A DNA stretch of 64,000 bases, taken from NCBI RefSeq assembly GCF_030159095.1, contig NZ_BRXS01000005.1:248001-312000 (forward strand). Direction: 5' to 3'. Each line of letters starts with the position of its first letter. Within the stretch, counting starts at the first letter, position 1. The stretch comes from Roseisolibacter agri. Its GTDB lineage: Bacteria > Gemmatimonadota > Gemmatimonadetes > Gemmatimonadales > Gemmatimonadaceae. Under the pieces are notes generated by a model, which saw only the letters and a program-made list of their open reading frames with translations, was not told where the DNA came from and did not search any database. This document shows, piece by piece, positions 1-7,591 of this stretch. The position numbers and the translations under genes are program-made.

Positions 1-1059
1 GCTGCCCGGCGCGGTCTGGCAGACGCCCGGATGCTTGCGACCCAGCGCGTACGCCGCGACGGCGCGCTCGCGCAGCCGCGCCGCGAACGCCGCATCCCGC
101 GTGGCGAAGACGCGCGCGCCGAGCGCCATCGCGGAGGCGTACTTGCCGGCGGTGGAGGCGAGGCCCGTCGCGCGGTTCCTGTAGCGGAGGAGCCCCTGTG
201 GCCGGCCGGTGCACGGGTACACGGGCCGCTCCTTCCCGCGCCCCCACCCGTAGTCCGAGCTGTCGGTCGTCGGCAGGTCGAGGAACGCGTGGTCGCGGTC
301 GTCGCCGAGCTGGTTGAACATCAGCGAGTCGCTCGGGAACATCGCGAGCAGCCACTCGAGCCCGTGCCGCGCCTCGTCGAGGACGTCGGGCGTGCCGTTG
401 CGGCCCGCGAGGCCGCGCGCGTCGTGCGCGTCGCCGAACGCCGCGTCGTGGTCGCGGTACGCCATCAGCATCACGAAGGTCGCGTTGGCGGACGTCGTGA
501 CGTACTGCAGGTAGTCGGCGGCGTCGGCCCACCCGCCGCTGACGTTGACGAACTGGCCCGCGCGCGCGCTGTCGTCGACGATCAGGCCGTCGCGCTTGTG
601 GACCGAGTCGCGGAAGAACGGGTTGAAGCCCGAGCGCTGCTGGCGCATGTAGGCGAGCAGCACGTCGGCGGCGCCGTCGTAGACGTCCGCGCCGATCTTC
701 ACGACGGGCGACGCGACGCGCAGCGTGTCGCCGGCCGCGCCCAGCGCGACCACGCGGTAGCGGCCGGGCGCGCGCACCGCGCCGAAGTCGAGCCGCCACG
801 TGCGCACGCACGGTCCGAACGCGCCCGCCTCGCGCGTGGGCCGCGCGGCCTGCACGACGCGCCCGCGCGCGTCCTCGACGCGGAAGCGGGGCAGCGGCGT
901 GGAGTCGAGCGCGCAGGCGACGGCGACCTTCGGCCCGGTGGGCAGGTAGCCGAGCTGGTTGACGCGGACGACGGCGGTGGGCGCGGGCGTCTGCGCTTGC
1001 GCCGTCAGCGGGGTGAGCGCGAACAGGGCGGCGGCGGTGCGGATGGGATGGCGCATCAT
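1..1059 (-). CDS. Glycoside hydrolase family 9 cellulase, C-terminus beyond window edge
   Basis: Predicted secreted endoglucanase hydrolysing beta-1,4-glucan. The 353 visible codons open with a signal peptide (about residues 1-23, ending in the AQAQT region). An N-terminal Ig-like CelD_N module follows and begins with RVNQLGYLP near residue 31, the usual opening of this domain. The catalytic alpha/alpha-barrel begins around residue 130. It carries SGGWADAADYLQY near residue 172, equivalent to the family GGWxDAGDY motif that holds the catalytic aspartates, although the usual His/Tyr is Ala and the usual Gly is Ala. The proton-donor Glu lies beyond the left edge and cannot be checked. The start is the first of two adjacent ATGs; no clear Shine-Dalgarno is visible. 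A long hairpin repeat separates it from the next gene upstream. Confidence 0.9.
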   Translation of the reverse strand, partial: MMRHPIRTAAALFALTPLTAQAQTPAPTAVVRVNQLGYLPTGPKVAVACALDSTPLPRFRVEDARGRVVQAARPTREAGAFGPCVRTWRLDFGAVRAPGRYRVVALGAAGDTLRVASPVVKIGADVYDGAADVLLAYMRQQRSGFNPFFRDSVHKRDGLIVDDSARAGQFVNVSGGWADAADYLQYVTTSANATFVMLMAYRDHDAAFGDAHDARGLAGRNGTPDVLDEARHGLEWLLAMFPSDSLMFNQLGDDRDHAFLDLPTTDSSDYGWGRGKERPVYPCTGRPQGLLRYRNRATGLASTAGKYASAMALGARVFATRDAAFAARLRERAVAAYALGRKHPGVCQTAPGS

Positions 1060-1100
1060 GCGGGGAGGTTATCGGTGCGCGCAGCACGGGCAAAGGAAGG

Positions 1101-1271
1101 CGCGCCGGGCCCGAACGGCGAACGGCGTAGACAGGATTACAACGGATTGAACGGACAAGAGCCGGATTACCTCCCGTGTGGCGGCGACGTGCCATGCACC
1201 ACACGGAGCGTAATCCGGCTCTTGTCCGTCGAATCCGTCTAATCCCGTCTACTGCAGTTCGGGCCGGCGCG
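1101..1271. repeat. Long inverted-repeat element, GGATTA type (locus 1)
   Basis: The sequence is an imperfect palindrome with arms of about 70 nt. Outer ends CGCGCCGGGCCCGAA (1101-1115) and TTCGGGCCGGCGCG (1258-1271) are complementary with one unpaired base. The inner arms are built from GGATTA/CGGATT units and match over GACAAGAGCCGGATTAC. The tip (about 1175-1209) carries GTGGCGGCGACGTGCCATG, which recurs in hairpins with different stems elsewhere in the window. It starts 5 nt beyond the LVIVD stop codon and lies ahead of the GH9 gene, so it could act as a terminator. Confidence 0.9.
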
Positions 1272-1276
1272 TGTGC

Positions 1277-3055
1277 TCAGCGCGCCAGGTCGCGCACCGC
1301 GCCCGCCAGCATCCGCACCTTGGCGCCGTCGGCGGCCGTCGCCGCGTCGCGGTCGAGCGCCGTGGCCAGGGTCGTCAGCGCCGTGCGGCGCGCCGCGCCC
1401 TGCTGCCGCTCCGCGCCGTCCAGCGCGCGGGCCACGGCCGTGCGGCGCGCCGCCGAGAGGCCGTTGTTGCGCGCCAGCTGGTCGAGGTACGCGCGCGCCA
1501 CCACGAAGCTCGCCGGCCACGTGATGCGCGTCTGCAGCTGCGGGTTCAGCGCGTCGGCCTTCACCAGCATCGCCGCGTCGATCTCGTTCTGCGACAGGAG
1601 CTCGCTCGGCGTCAGCTTGAAGACGTCGAGGCCGCGCCCGATCTCCGAGCCGACGATGTGCCCGTTGTACCAGTACGCCGACCAGTAGCCGCCGAGGGCG
1701 AGGCGCTGCGGATCCATCGGCCCGCGGTCGAAGAACGCGATCTCGACCGGCTTCGCGGGGTTCGTGAAGTCGAACACCGAGATCCCGCCCTGGTACCACG
1801 CCTGCACCATGATGTCGCGGCCGGGCACCGGGATCAGCGAGCCGTTGTGCGCGACGCAGTTCTCGGTCGCGCTCTGCGCGGCCGGGAGCTTGTAGTAGCC
1901 CGCCGGCTTGAGCTTGCGGTTGGTGAGCGTGAACACCGCGTTCGCGCCCCACTCCGGCTTGTCGGTCGCCTGGCAGCGCGGCGCGACGCCGCCGCCCCAC
2001 TCGTCGGTGAACAGCAGCTTGCTGCCGTCGTTGCTGAACGTCGCCGAGTGCCAGTAGGCGAAGTTCGGGTCGCTCACCTCGTCGATGCGCTTCGGGTTCG
2101 CCGGGTCGCGGATGTCGAGCAGGATGCCGTTGCCCGAGCAGGCGCCCGCGGCCAGCCCCAGCTCCGGGTAGACCGTGATGTCGTGGCACTGGTCGGTCTG
2201 GGCCGTCTCCTGCGTGCCCGCGCCGTGGCTGCCGCCCTTCCACAGCCCCGCGACGTTGCCGGCCGAGTCGGCGAAGACGCGCGGCGTGCTGACGATCGCC
2301 GCCGCCGCCGGGTTCGCGAGCGGCACCCTGATGACCTCGATCCGGAAGAGCGAGGTGTTCGGGTCCTCGCTCGGCGCGCGGCCCGAGCAGCCGGCCAGCT
2401 CCGACGCCGGACGCACCGGGCTCGTGCCCTGCACGTAGACGTACAGGTTGGCCGTGTCCTTCGGGTCGGCGAGCAGCGTGTGCGTGTGCGAGCCGCGGCA
2501 CGTCTGCACGCTGGCGATCTGCTTCGGCGCCGCGATGTCGGTGATGTCGAAGATGCGGACGCCGCGGAAGCGGTCGGCGCTCGCCGTGTCGGCGATCGCG
2601 GTCGTGCCGCAGTCCACGCGGCCGCGCGGCTCCTCGACCGACATGAAGAGCAGGTTGCGGTAGACCGACACGTCGCCCTGGCCGCCGGGGCAGACGATCG
2701 CGGACTTCAGCGACGGGCTCGCGGGATTGCTCAGGTCCCAGATCTGGACGCCGTTGTAGCCGCCCTGGAACGCGTAGTTGCCGCTGAACGCGAGGTCCGC
2801 GTTGGCGAATCCGAAGTCGCCCATCGACGCCGGGTTGAACCAGCCCGCGGGGCGCGGCTGGTGCCCCACGAGCTGCAGGTTGCGGATCGCCTCCTTCGCG
2901 TCCATCCAGCCGCCCGCGAGGCCGACGCGCGGGTCGGGGCCCTGCGCGGCGGGCGTGACGGACTTCTGCACGGGCATCGCCTGCGCGCCCGCGTCGACGG
3001 CGATGAGGGTGGCAGCGAGGACGGCGGTCGTGCGGGCCAACGGAAGGAATCTCAT
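1277..3055 (-). CDS. Secreted LVIVD-repeat beta-propeller protein
   Basis: A 592-residue exported protein: signal peptide MRFLPLARTTAVLAATLIA up to about residue 26, then a repeat protein of the LVIVD family (PF08309). Repeat units show the typical GVQIWDLSNPASP pattern (near residue 105), GVRIFDITDIAAPK and ISVFDFTNPAKP, consistent with propeller blades. Several Cys and His residues lie between blades. Function is unknown for the family; no catalytic motif is recognised. An alternative ATG at 3079 overlaps the stop codon of the upstream DUF305 gene (ATGA), so the pair is probably translationally coupled. I prefer 3055 because it gives a standard signal peptide. A hairpin repeat follows the stop codon directly. 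Confidence 0.85.
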   Translation of the reverse strand: MRFLPLARTTAVLAATLIAVDAGAQAMPVQKSVTPAAQGPDPRVGLAGGWMDAKEAIRNLQLVGHQPRPAGWFNPASMGDFGFANADLAFSGNYAFQGGYNGVQIWDLSNPASPSLKSAIVCPGGQGDVSVYRNLLFMSVEEPRGRVDCGTTAIADTASADRFRGVRIFDITDIAAPKQIASVQTCRGSHTHTLLADPKDTANLYVYVQGTSPVRPASELAGCSGRAPSEDPNTSLFRIEVIRVPLANPAAAAIVSTPRVFADSAGNVAGLWKGGSHGAGTQETAQTDQCHDITVYPELGLAAGACSGNGILLDIRDPANPKRIDEVSDPNFAYWHSATFSNDGSKLLFTDEWGGGVAPRCQATDKPEWGANAVFTLTNRKLKPAGYYKLPAAQSATENCVAHNGSLIPVPGRDIMVQAWYQGGISVFDFTNPAKPVEIAFFDRGPMDPQRLALGGYWSAYWYNGHIVGSEIGRGLDVFKLTPSELLSQNEIDAAMLVKADALNPQLQTRITWPASFVVARAYLDQLARNNGLSAARRTAVARALDGAERQQGAARRTALTTLATALDRDAATAADGAKVRMLAGAVRDLAR

Positions 3056-3075
3056 GGGTCGTGTCGGGTAGGAGA

Positions 3076-3771
3076 TCATGGGCGGGCCATGGCGTCGAGC
3101 AGCGCGCGCATGCGCCGGATCTCGGCGCGCTGGTCGGCGTCCACGTCGGACGCGAAGCGGAACAGCTCCGTGTCCTGCCCCGCGCCGGGCTTCGCGAGGT
3201 ACTCGGCCACCATCGTCAGCGCGCCCTCGTGATGGCGGATCATCGACTGCAGGAAGAGGCGATCGAACGCGGCGCCCTGGGCGTCGGCCAGGCGCTGCAG
3301 CTCGGCCGCGGTCAGCATGCCGGGCATCGCCATCGGCATCTGCCGCGGGTCCATGTGGTGCGCGTGCGCCGGGTCCACGCTCGGGACGCGCTCGCCGCGC
3401 GCGGTCAGCCACCGCTGCATGAGCGCGATCTCGTCGCGCTGCGACACCTCGATGCGCTGGCCGAGCGCGCGCAGGTCGTCGCGGCGGCTGCGGCTCGGCA
3501 CCATCGCCGTCATCGCCAGCGCCTGCGCGTGGTGCGCCATCATCCCGTGCACGAACTCGACGTCCGCGGCGCGGCGCGGCCGGCCGGTCTCGGCACGCGG
3601 CGCGGGCGCCGGCTCGGGCGTGGCGGCCATCTGCGGCGTGGGCTGCGCGTCGGGCCGAGGCGCGGGCGCGCCCTCGCCCGCCGGCGCCGCGCTGCGACAG
3701 CCGGCGCCCACGAGGGAACCCACGATGACGGCCAGCGCGGCCGCGACCATCCGTTGCGACGAGCTCCTCAT
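3076..3771 (-). CDS. DUF305 family exported protein
   Basis: A 231-residue exported, probably lipid-anchored protein. The N-terminus ends in LVGAGC near residue 25, a weak lipobox, followed by a Pro/Ala-rich linker to about residue 65. The DUF305 (PF03713) ferritin-like helical domain shows the two diagnostic pairs MMAHHAQALAM and MIRHHEGALTM, whose His and Met residues are thought to bind metal, and a Met/His-rich stretch (HAHHMDPRQMPMAMPGM) that also suggests metal contact. A strong GGAGGAGG Shine-Dalgarno precedes the ATG. Its stop codon overlaps a possible start of the LVIVD gene, so the two probably work together. DUF305 proteins often sit near copper genes, but none is visible here. Confidence 0.9.
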   Translation of the reverse strand: MRSSSQRMVAAALAVIVGSLVGAGCRSAAPAGEGAPAPRPDAQPTPQMAATPEPAPAPRAETGRPRRAADVEFVHGMMAHHAQALAMTAMVPSRSRRDDLRALGQRIEVSQRDEIALMQRWLTARGERVPSVDPAHAHHMDPRQMPMAMPGMLTAAELQRLADAQGAAFDRLFLQSMIRHHEGALTMVAEYLAKPGAGQDTELFRFASDVDADQRAEIRRMRALLDAMARP

Positions 3772-3834
3772 GGCTCCCACCTCCTCCCGGTCCAAAGCTA
3801 TTGCGGGCACCGCCCGCGGTGCAGATTGGCGGCC

Positions 3835-4722
3835 ATGTCCACCACGCACGACACGCCGACCCGCGCGCCGGCGGAGGAGGCGCCCGTCACGCTGGCCGAC
3901 GGCACGCGCGTCGTCGAGCGCCGCTGGGCCGCGGACGCCGGCACGCCGGACGCGGGCGCGCTGCTGCTGGTGCACGGCCTCGGCGAGCATGCGCGGCGCT
4001 ACGACCACGTGGCGGCCGCGATCGGCGCGCTCGGCATCGAGGTGCGCAGCTTCGACCAGCGCGGCTTCGGCCGCTCGGACGGGCCCCGCGCGACGCTGCC
4101 GTCGCCCGACGCGCTGGTGGACGACGCCGCGCTGATGTACGAGCGCGTGGCGATGGAGCGGCGCGCGCGCGGCGACGCGCGTGCCCCGTTCATCCTGGGC
4201 CACTCGATGGGCGGGTGCATCGTCGCGCGCGCGGTCACGGGCGGCTGGATCCGGCCGCGCGGGATGGTGCTCTCGTCGCCCGCGCTGCGCCCGCGCGTGT
4301 CACGCGTGGACCGGTGGGCGGCGCTCGTCGGCGACCGCTGGCTCCCGAACCTGCGCGTGCCCAACCGGCTGCCGATGCACCAGGTCTCGCACGATCCCGA
4401 CGTCCTCGCGGCGGTGCGGCAGGACGCCGAGATGCACGACCGGGTGACGCCGCGGCTCGTGGCGTTCATGCTGGCGGCGGGCGAGCGGGCGATCGCGGAC
4501 GCCGTGCGCTGCGAGGTGCCGACGCTCCTGCAGGTCGCGGGCGACGACCGCTTCGTCGATCCGGCGGGCGCGGAGGCGTTCCACGCGCGGCTGCCGGCGG
4601 GCGTGGGGACGCTGAAGCGCTACGACGCGCTGTACCACGAGATCTACAACGAGCGGCCGGCGGATCGCGCGGTGGTGCTCGCGGATCTCGTGGACTGGCT
4701 GCGCGCGCGATGCGCCGCGTAG
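3835..4722 (+). CDS. Alpha/beta hydrolase of the monoacylglycerol-lipase type
   Basis: A 295-residue cytoplasmic hydrolase of the Hydrolase_4 / monoacylglycerol lipase family. The oxyanion-loop motif VHGLGEHARRY lies near residue 45 and the nucleophile elbow GHSMGG near residue 122. The acid Asp is in VAGDDRFVDP and the catalytic His in LYHEIYNE, so the full Ser-Asp-His triad is present. The likely substrates are monoacylglycerols or related esters. There is no signal peptide. It is divergent from the DUF305 gene and 37 nt upstream of the DHFR-like gene on the same strand. Confidence 0.9.
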   Translation: MSTTHDTPTRAPAEEAPVTLADGTRVVERRWAADAGTPDAGALLLVHGLGEHARRYDHVAAAIGALGIEVRSFDQRGFGRSDGPRATLPSPDALVDDAALMYERVAMERRARGDARAPFILGHSMGGCIVARAVTGGWIRPRGMVLSSPALRPRVSRVDRWAALVGDRWLPNLRVPNRLPMHQVSHDPDVLAAVRQDAEMHDRVTPRLVAFMLAAGERAIADAVRCEVPTLLQVAGDDRFVDPAGAEAFHARLPAGVGTLKRYDALYHEIYNERPADRAVVLADLVDWLRARCAA

Positions 4723-4759
4723 CTCGCGTCCCCGGCCTCCGCATCTCCGACCACTCCGC

Positions 4760-5326
4760 ATGAAGACGCAGTACTACACGGCCTCGAGCCTCGACGGCTT
4801 CATCGCCGGCCCCGGCGACTCGCTCGACTGGCTCTTCCCGCTCGGCGATCCCGAGGAGACGAGCTACCCGACCTTCATCCGTGACGTCGGCGCGCTCGCC
4901 ATGGGCTCCGCCACGTACGAGTGGATGCTCCGCCACGTCGTGCAGGCCGAGCCGCCGCAGCCGTGGCCCTACCCGCAGCCGGTGTGGGTCTTCACGTCGC
5001 GCACGCTGCCCGGCGTGCCCGGCGCGGACGTCCGCTTCGTGCGCGGCGACGTGCGGCCCGTGCACCGCGCGATGGTGGAGGCGGCCGCGGGGAAGAACGT
5101 GTGGATCGTCGGCGGCGGCGACCTCGCGGGGCAGTTCCACGACGCGGGGCTGCTCGACGAGATCTTCGTGCAGATCGGATCGGTCACGCTCGGCGCGGGC
5201 AAGCCGCTGCTGCCGCGCGCGATCACGCAGCCGCCGCTGCGCCTGGTCTCCGTGCGCGCGGTGGGCACCAGCTTCGCGGAGCTGCACTACGAGGTGCCGC
5301 GCGTGGTGCCGCGCGCGCCCGCGTGA
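4760..5326 (+). CDS. Dihydrofolate reductase-fold protein (RibD C-terminal type)
   Basis: A 188-residue protein of the RibD_C / 'dihydrofolate reductase family' type. The N-terminal motif YYTASSLDGFIAGP is typical, followed by MGSATYEWML and the nucleotide-binding segment VWIVGGGDLAGQFHDAGLLDE near residue 113. This family differs from true folate reductases and usually lacks a proven substrate; an NADPH-dependent reduction is expected. The ATG follows the lipase-like gene closely and they may be co-transcribed. No pathway partner is visible. Confidence 0.88.
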   Translation: MKTQYYTASSLDGFIAGPGDSLDWLFPLGDPEETSYPTFIRDVGALAMGSATYEWMLRHVVQAEPPQPWPYPQPVWVFTSRTLPGVPGADVRFVRGDVRPVHRAMVEAAAGKNVWIVGGGDLAGQFHDAGLLDEIFVQIGSVTLGAGKPLLPRAITQPPLRLVSVRAVGTSFAELHYEVPRVVPRAPA

Positions 5327-5384
5327 CGCCGGCTAGCTTCGTCTCCATTCCCGGGAATCACCGGCCACCACGGAGCCCCGATCC

Positions 5385-6638
5385 ATGCGCCACACCGCGT
5401 CCCTGCTCGGCGTCTGCGGACTGCTCGCCCTCGCCCACTCGCCCCTCCAGGCGCAGGCGCCCGCCGATTCGGCGCCCGACGACGTCCGCACGCTGGTCGG
5501 CCGGCTGGAGCTGGAGCGCTACAAGGCGACCATCAAGGAGCTGACGAGGTTCGGCGACCGGCGGCAGGGCACCGATCGCAACCGCGCGGCCATCGACTGG
5601 ATCGAGGCGCAGCTGAAGAGCTACGGTTGCACGAACACCGAGCGCCTCACGTACGAGTACAACCCGCCCGCGCCGACGCCGCGCTCCGCGAACGCGACGG
5701 GTGCGCCGGCGCAGCGTCCACCGGCGCGCGACCCGAACGTCGCCCAGGGCGGCGGGCGGCCGCGCGGCATCCGCGCGCGCACGGGCGTCAACAACGACTC
5801 GCTGGCGCAGCCCGACGCGCGTCTGCGCGCGCTCAACGCGCAGCCCAGCACGCCCGGCCAGCGGCAGGAGGTCTACTGCACGAAGGTCGGCACCACGCGC
5901 CCCGACGAGATGTACATCGTCGGCGCGCACATGGACGGCATCGGCTGGGGCGAGGCCGCGAACGACGACGGCTCGGGCACCGCGATCGTGATGGAGCTGG
6001 CGCGCATCTTCAGCAGCCCGGACGTGCAGACCGAGCGCTCCATCCGCTTCGTGCTCTGGAACAACGAGGAGACGGGGCTCAACGGCGCGCGCGCCTACGT
6101 CGCGCAGCGGCAGGCGCTCCAGGGGAAGGAGGAGCCGGCCGGCTCGAAGCGCTATCCCGAGCCGAAGTGGCTCGGCATGATCCAGCACGACATGATGCTG
6201 TACGACCACGGCATGCCGCGCAGCGACGGAAAGACCGCGCGCGAGCAGCGCCCCGAGGCCGACGTCAACATCGAGTTCCAGACGGCGTCCAGGATGGCCG
6301 CGGGCTCGCAGGCGCTGGCGTGGGCCTTCCAGCGCGCCAACGAGAAGTACGCGAGCGACTACCCCGCGTCGGTCGGCAGCCACATGACCAACACCGACTC
6401 GGGGCCGTTCCAGGACATCGTGCCGGCCATCAGCCTGCGCGAGAACGAGCGCGGCACGCAGATCGGCAACGGCTGGGACCCGCACTGGCACCAGCCGACG
6501 GACCTGTTCGCGACCTTCAACGACGACGACTTCCGCCTCGGCCTCAACGCCGCGCAGACCACGCTCGGCGCGATCGGGACGCTGACGGGCGCGAAGCTGA
6601 GCGCGGGCGGGACGACGGGCGTGCGCGTGCAGAAGTAA
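5385..6638 (+). CDS. Secreted M28-family zinc aminopeptidase-like protein
   Basis: A 417-residue exported metallopeptidase of family M28. The signal peptide runs to about residue 22 (SPLQAQA). Metal-ligand motifs appear in order: His and Asp in VGAHMDGIGWG, Asp in ANDDGSGTA, the Glu pair in NNEETGLNGA, Asp in IQHDMMLYD and the terminal His in HWHQPTDLF. The co-catalytic di-zinc site therefore looks complete. A Pro/Arg-rich insertion (about residues 85-145) precedes the first ligand and is larger than in compact family members. A periplasmic or extracellular amino- or carboxypeptidase role is likely; the substrate is unknown. Confidence 0.92.
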   Translation: MRHTASLLGVCGLLALAHSPLQAQAPADSAPDDVRTLVGRLELERYKATIKELTRFGDRRQGTDRNRAAIDWIEAQLKSYGCTNTERLTYEYNPPAPTPRSANATGAPAQRPPARDPNVAQGGGRPRGIRARTGVNNDSLAQPDARLRALNAQPSTPGQRQEVYCTKVGTTRPDEMYIVGAHMDGIGWGEAANDDGSGTAIVMELARIFSSPDVQTERSIRFVLWNNEETGLNGARAYVAQRQALQGKEEPAGSKRYPEPKWLGMIQHDMMLYDHGMPRSDGKTAREQRPEADVNIEFQTASRMAAGSQALAWAFQRANEKYASDYPASVGSHMTNTDSGPFQDIVPAISLRENERGTQIGNGWDPHWHQPTDLFATFNDDDFRLGLNAAQTTLGAIGTLTGAKLSAGGTTGVRVQK

Positions 6639-6659
6639 GGCACGCCCGCACGGGCACGG

Positions 6660-7508
6660 TCAGCCGACGGCGTCGCGCCCCATCACCGCGAGGTCGTCGG
6701 CGCCGCGCCCCTCGGCGATCAGCGCGTCCATGCGCGCGGCGACGGCCGGCAGCACCGCCAGCGGGCGGTCGCCGGCCGTCTCCTGCATCAGCCGCACGTC
6801 CTTGCGCGCCATCTCCAGCTCGAAGCTCGGCGAGTGGTCGCGCGCCAGCATCTTCTTCCCGCGCCCGGTGATCACCGACGACGGGTCGAACCACTGCACG
6901 ACCTGCACGACGTCCTGCGGCGGCACGCCCGCGCCGCTGGCGACGCTGAACACGTCCGCCACCAGCGCCGCGATGCCGATGATGTACGCGTTGCCGCACA
7001 GCTTGTAGACGGCCGCGAGGTCGGGCCGCTCGCCGACGTACTCCAGGCGCTGCGCCATCCGCGCGAGCGCGTCGCGCACCGCGTCGAAGTCGGCGCGCGG
7101 ACCCGCGGCCATGATCGTCCCCTTGCCCTCGCGCGCCGCCGCCGGCCCGATGAAGACGGGGCAGTGCAGGTAGCGCACCCCCTCCGCCCGCAGCCGGTGC
7201 GCCCGCTCGGCCGTCTCCGCGGGCTGCGTCGTCGTGTGGTCGACGATGACCGTGTCGGGCGAGAGGCCGGGCCGTAGCGCGGCGACGACGTCCTCCACCA
7301 CCGCGTCGTCCTTCAGCACCAGGTGCACGCGCGCGGCGCCGCGCACGGCGTCGGCCGGCGTGTCGGCGACCGTGGCGCCGAAGGCCTCCAGCGCCCGCGC
7401 CTTGGCGGCCGTGCGGTTCCAGACGGTGATCCGGTCGCCGCGCTGGAGCGCGGCCTCGACGAGGGCGCTGCCCAGCAGGCCCGTTCCCAGGAAGGCGATG
7501 TGCGTCAT
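6660..7508 (-). CDS. NAD(P)-dependent beta-hydroxyacid dehydrogenase family protein
   Basis: A 282-residue cytoplasmic oxidoreductase of the 3-hydroxyisobutyrate dehydrogenase-related family. The Rossmann motif is IAFLGTGLLGSALVEAALQRG at the N-terminus, followed by TVWNRT, where Arg after Asn suggests NADP preference. A substrate-site segment (CPVFIGPAAAREGKGTIM) lies near residue 117, and the catalytic Lys is in VYKLCGNAYIIG (KxxxN) near residue 171. The substrate could be 3-hydroxyisobutyrate, tartronate semialdehyde or an imine. It is convergent with the M28 peptidase gene and divergent from the UvrA2-like gene. Confidence 0.9.
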   Translation of the reverse strand: MTHIAFLGTGLLGSALVEAALQRGDRITVWNRTAAKARALEAFGATVADTPADAVRGAARVHLVLKDDAVVEDVVAALRPGLSPDTVIVDHTTTQPAETAERAHRLRAEGVRYLHCPVFIGPAAAREGKGTIMAAGPRADFDAVRDALARMAQRLEYVGERPDLAAVYKLCGNAYIIGIAALVADVFSVASGAGVPPQDVVQVVQWFDPSSVITGRGKKMLARDHSPSFELEMARKDVRLMQETAGDRPLAVLPAVAARMDALIAEGRGADDLAVMGRDAVG

Positions 7509-7591
7509 GCCGGCAAGGTATCCGGCTGCGGCGCAACGGCGCGACTCCTGCGCCACGGCCGGCCCGACCATCACGAACGGGAGCGGACGGG

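Noticed and set aside
4760-5326. Housekeeping dihydrofolate reductase
   Set aside because: The motifs (TASSLDGFIAGP, VGGGDLAGQF) belong to the RibD C-terminal-like family, not to FolA, so no folA symbol was given.
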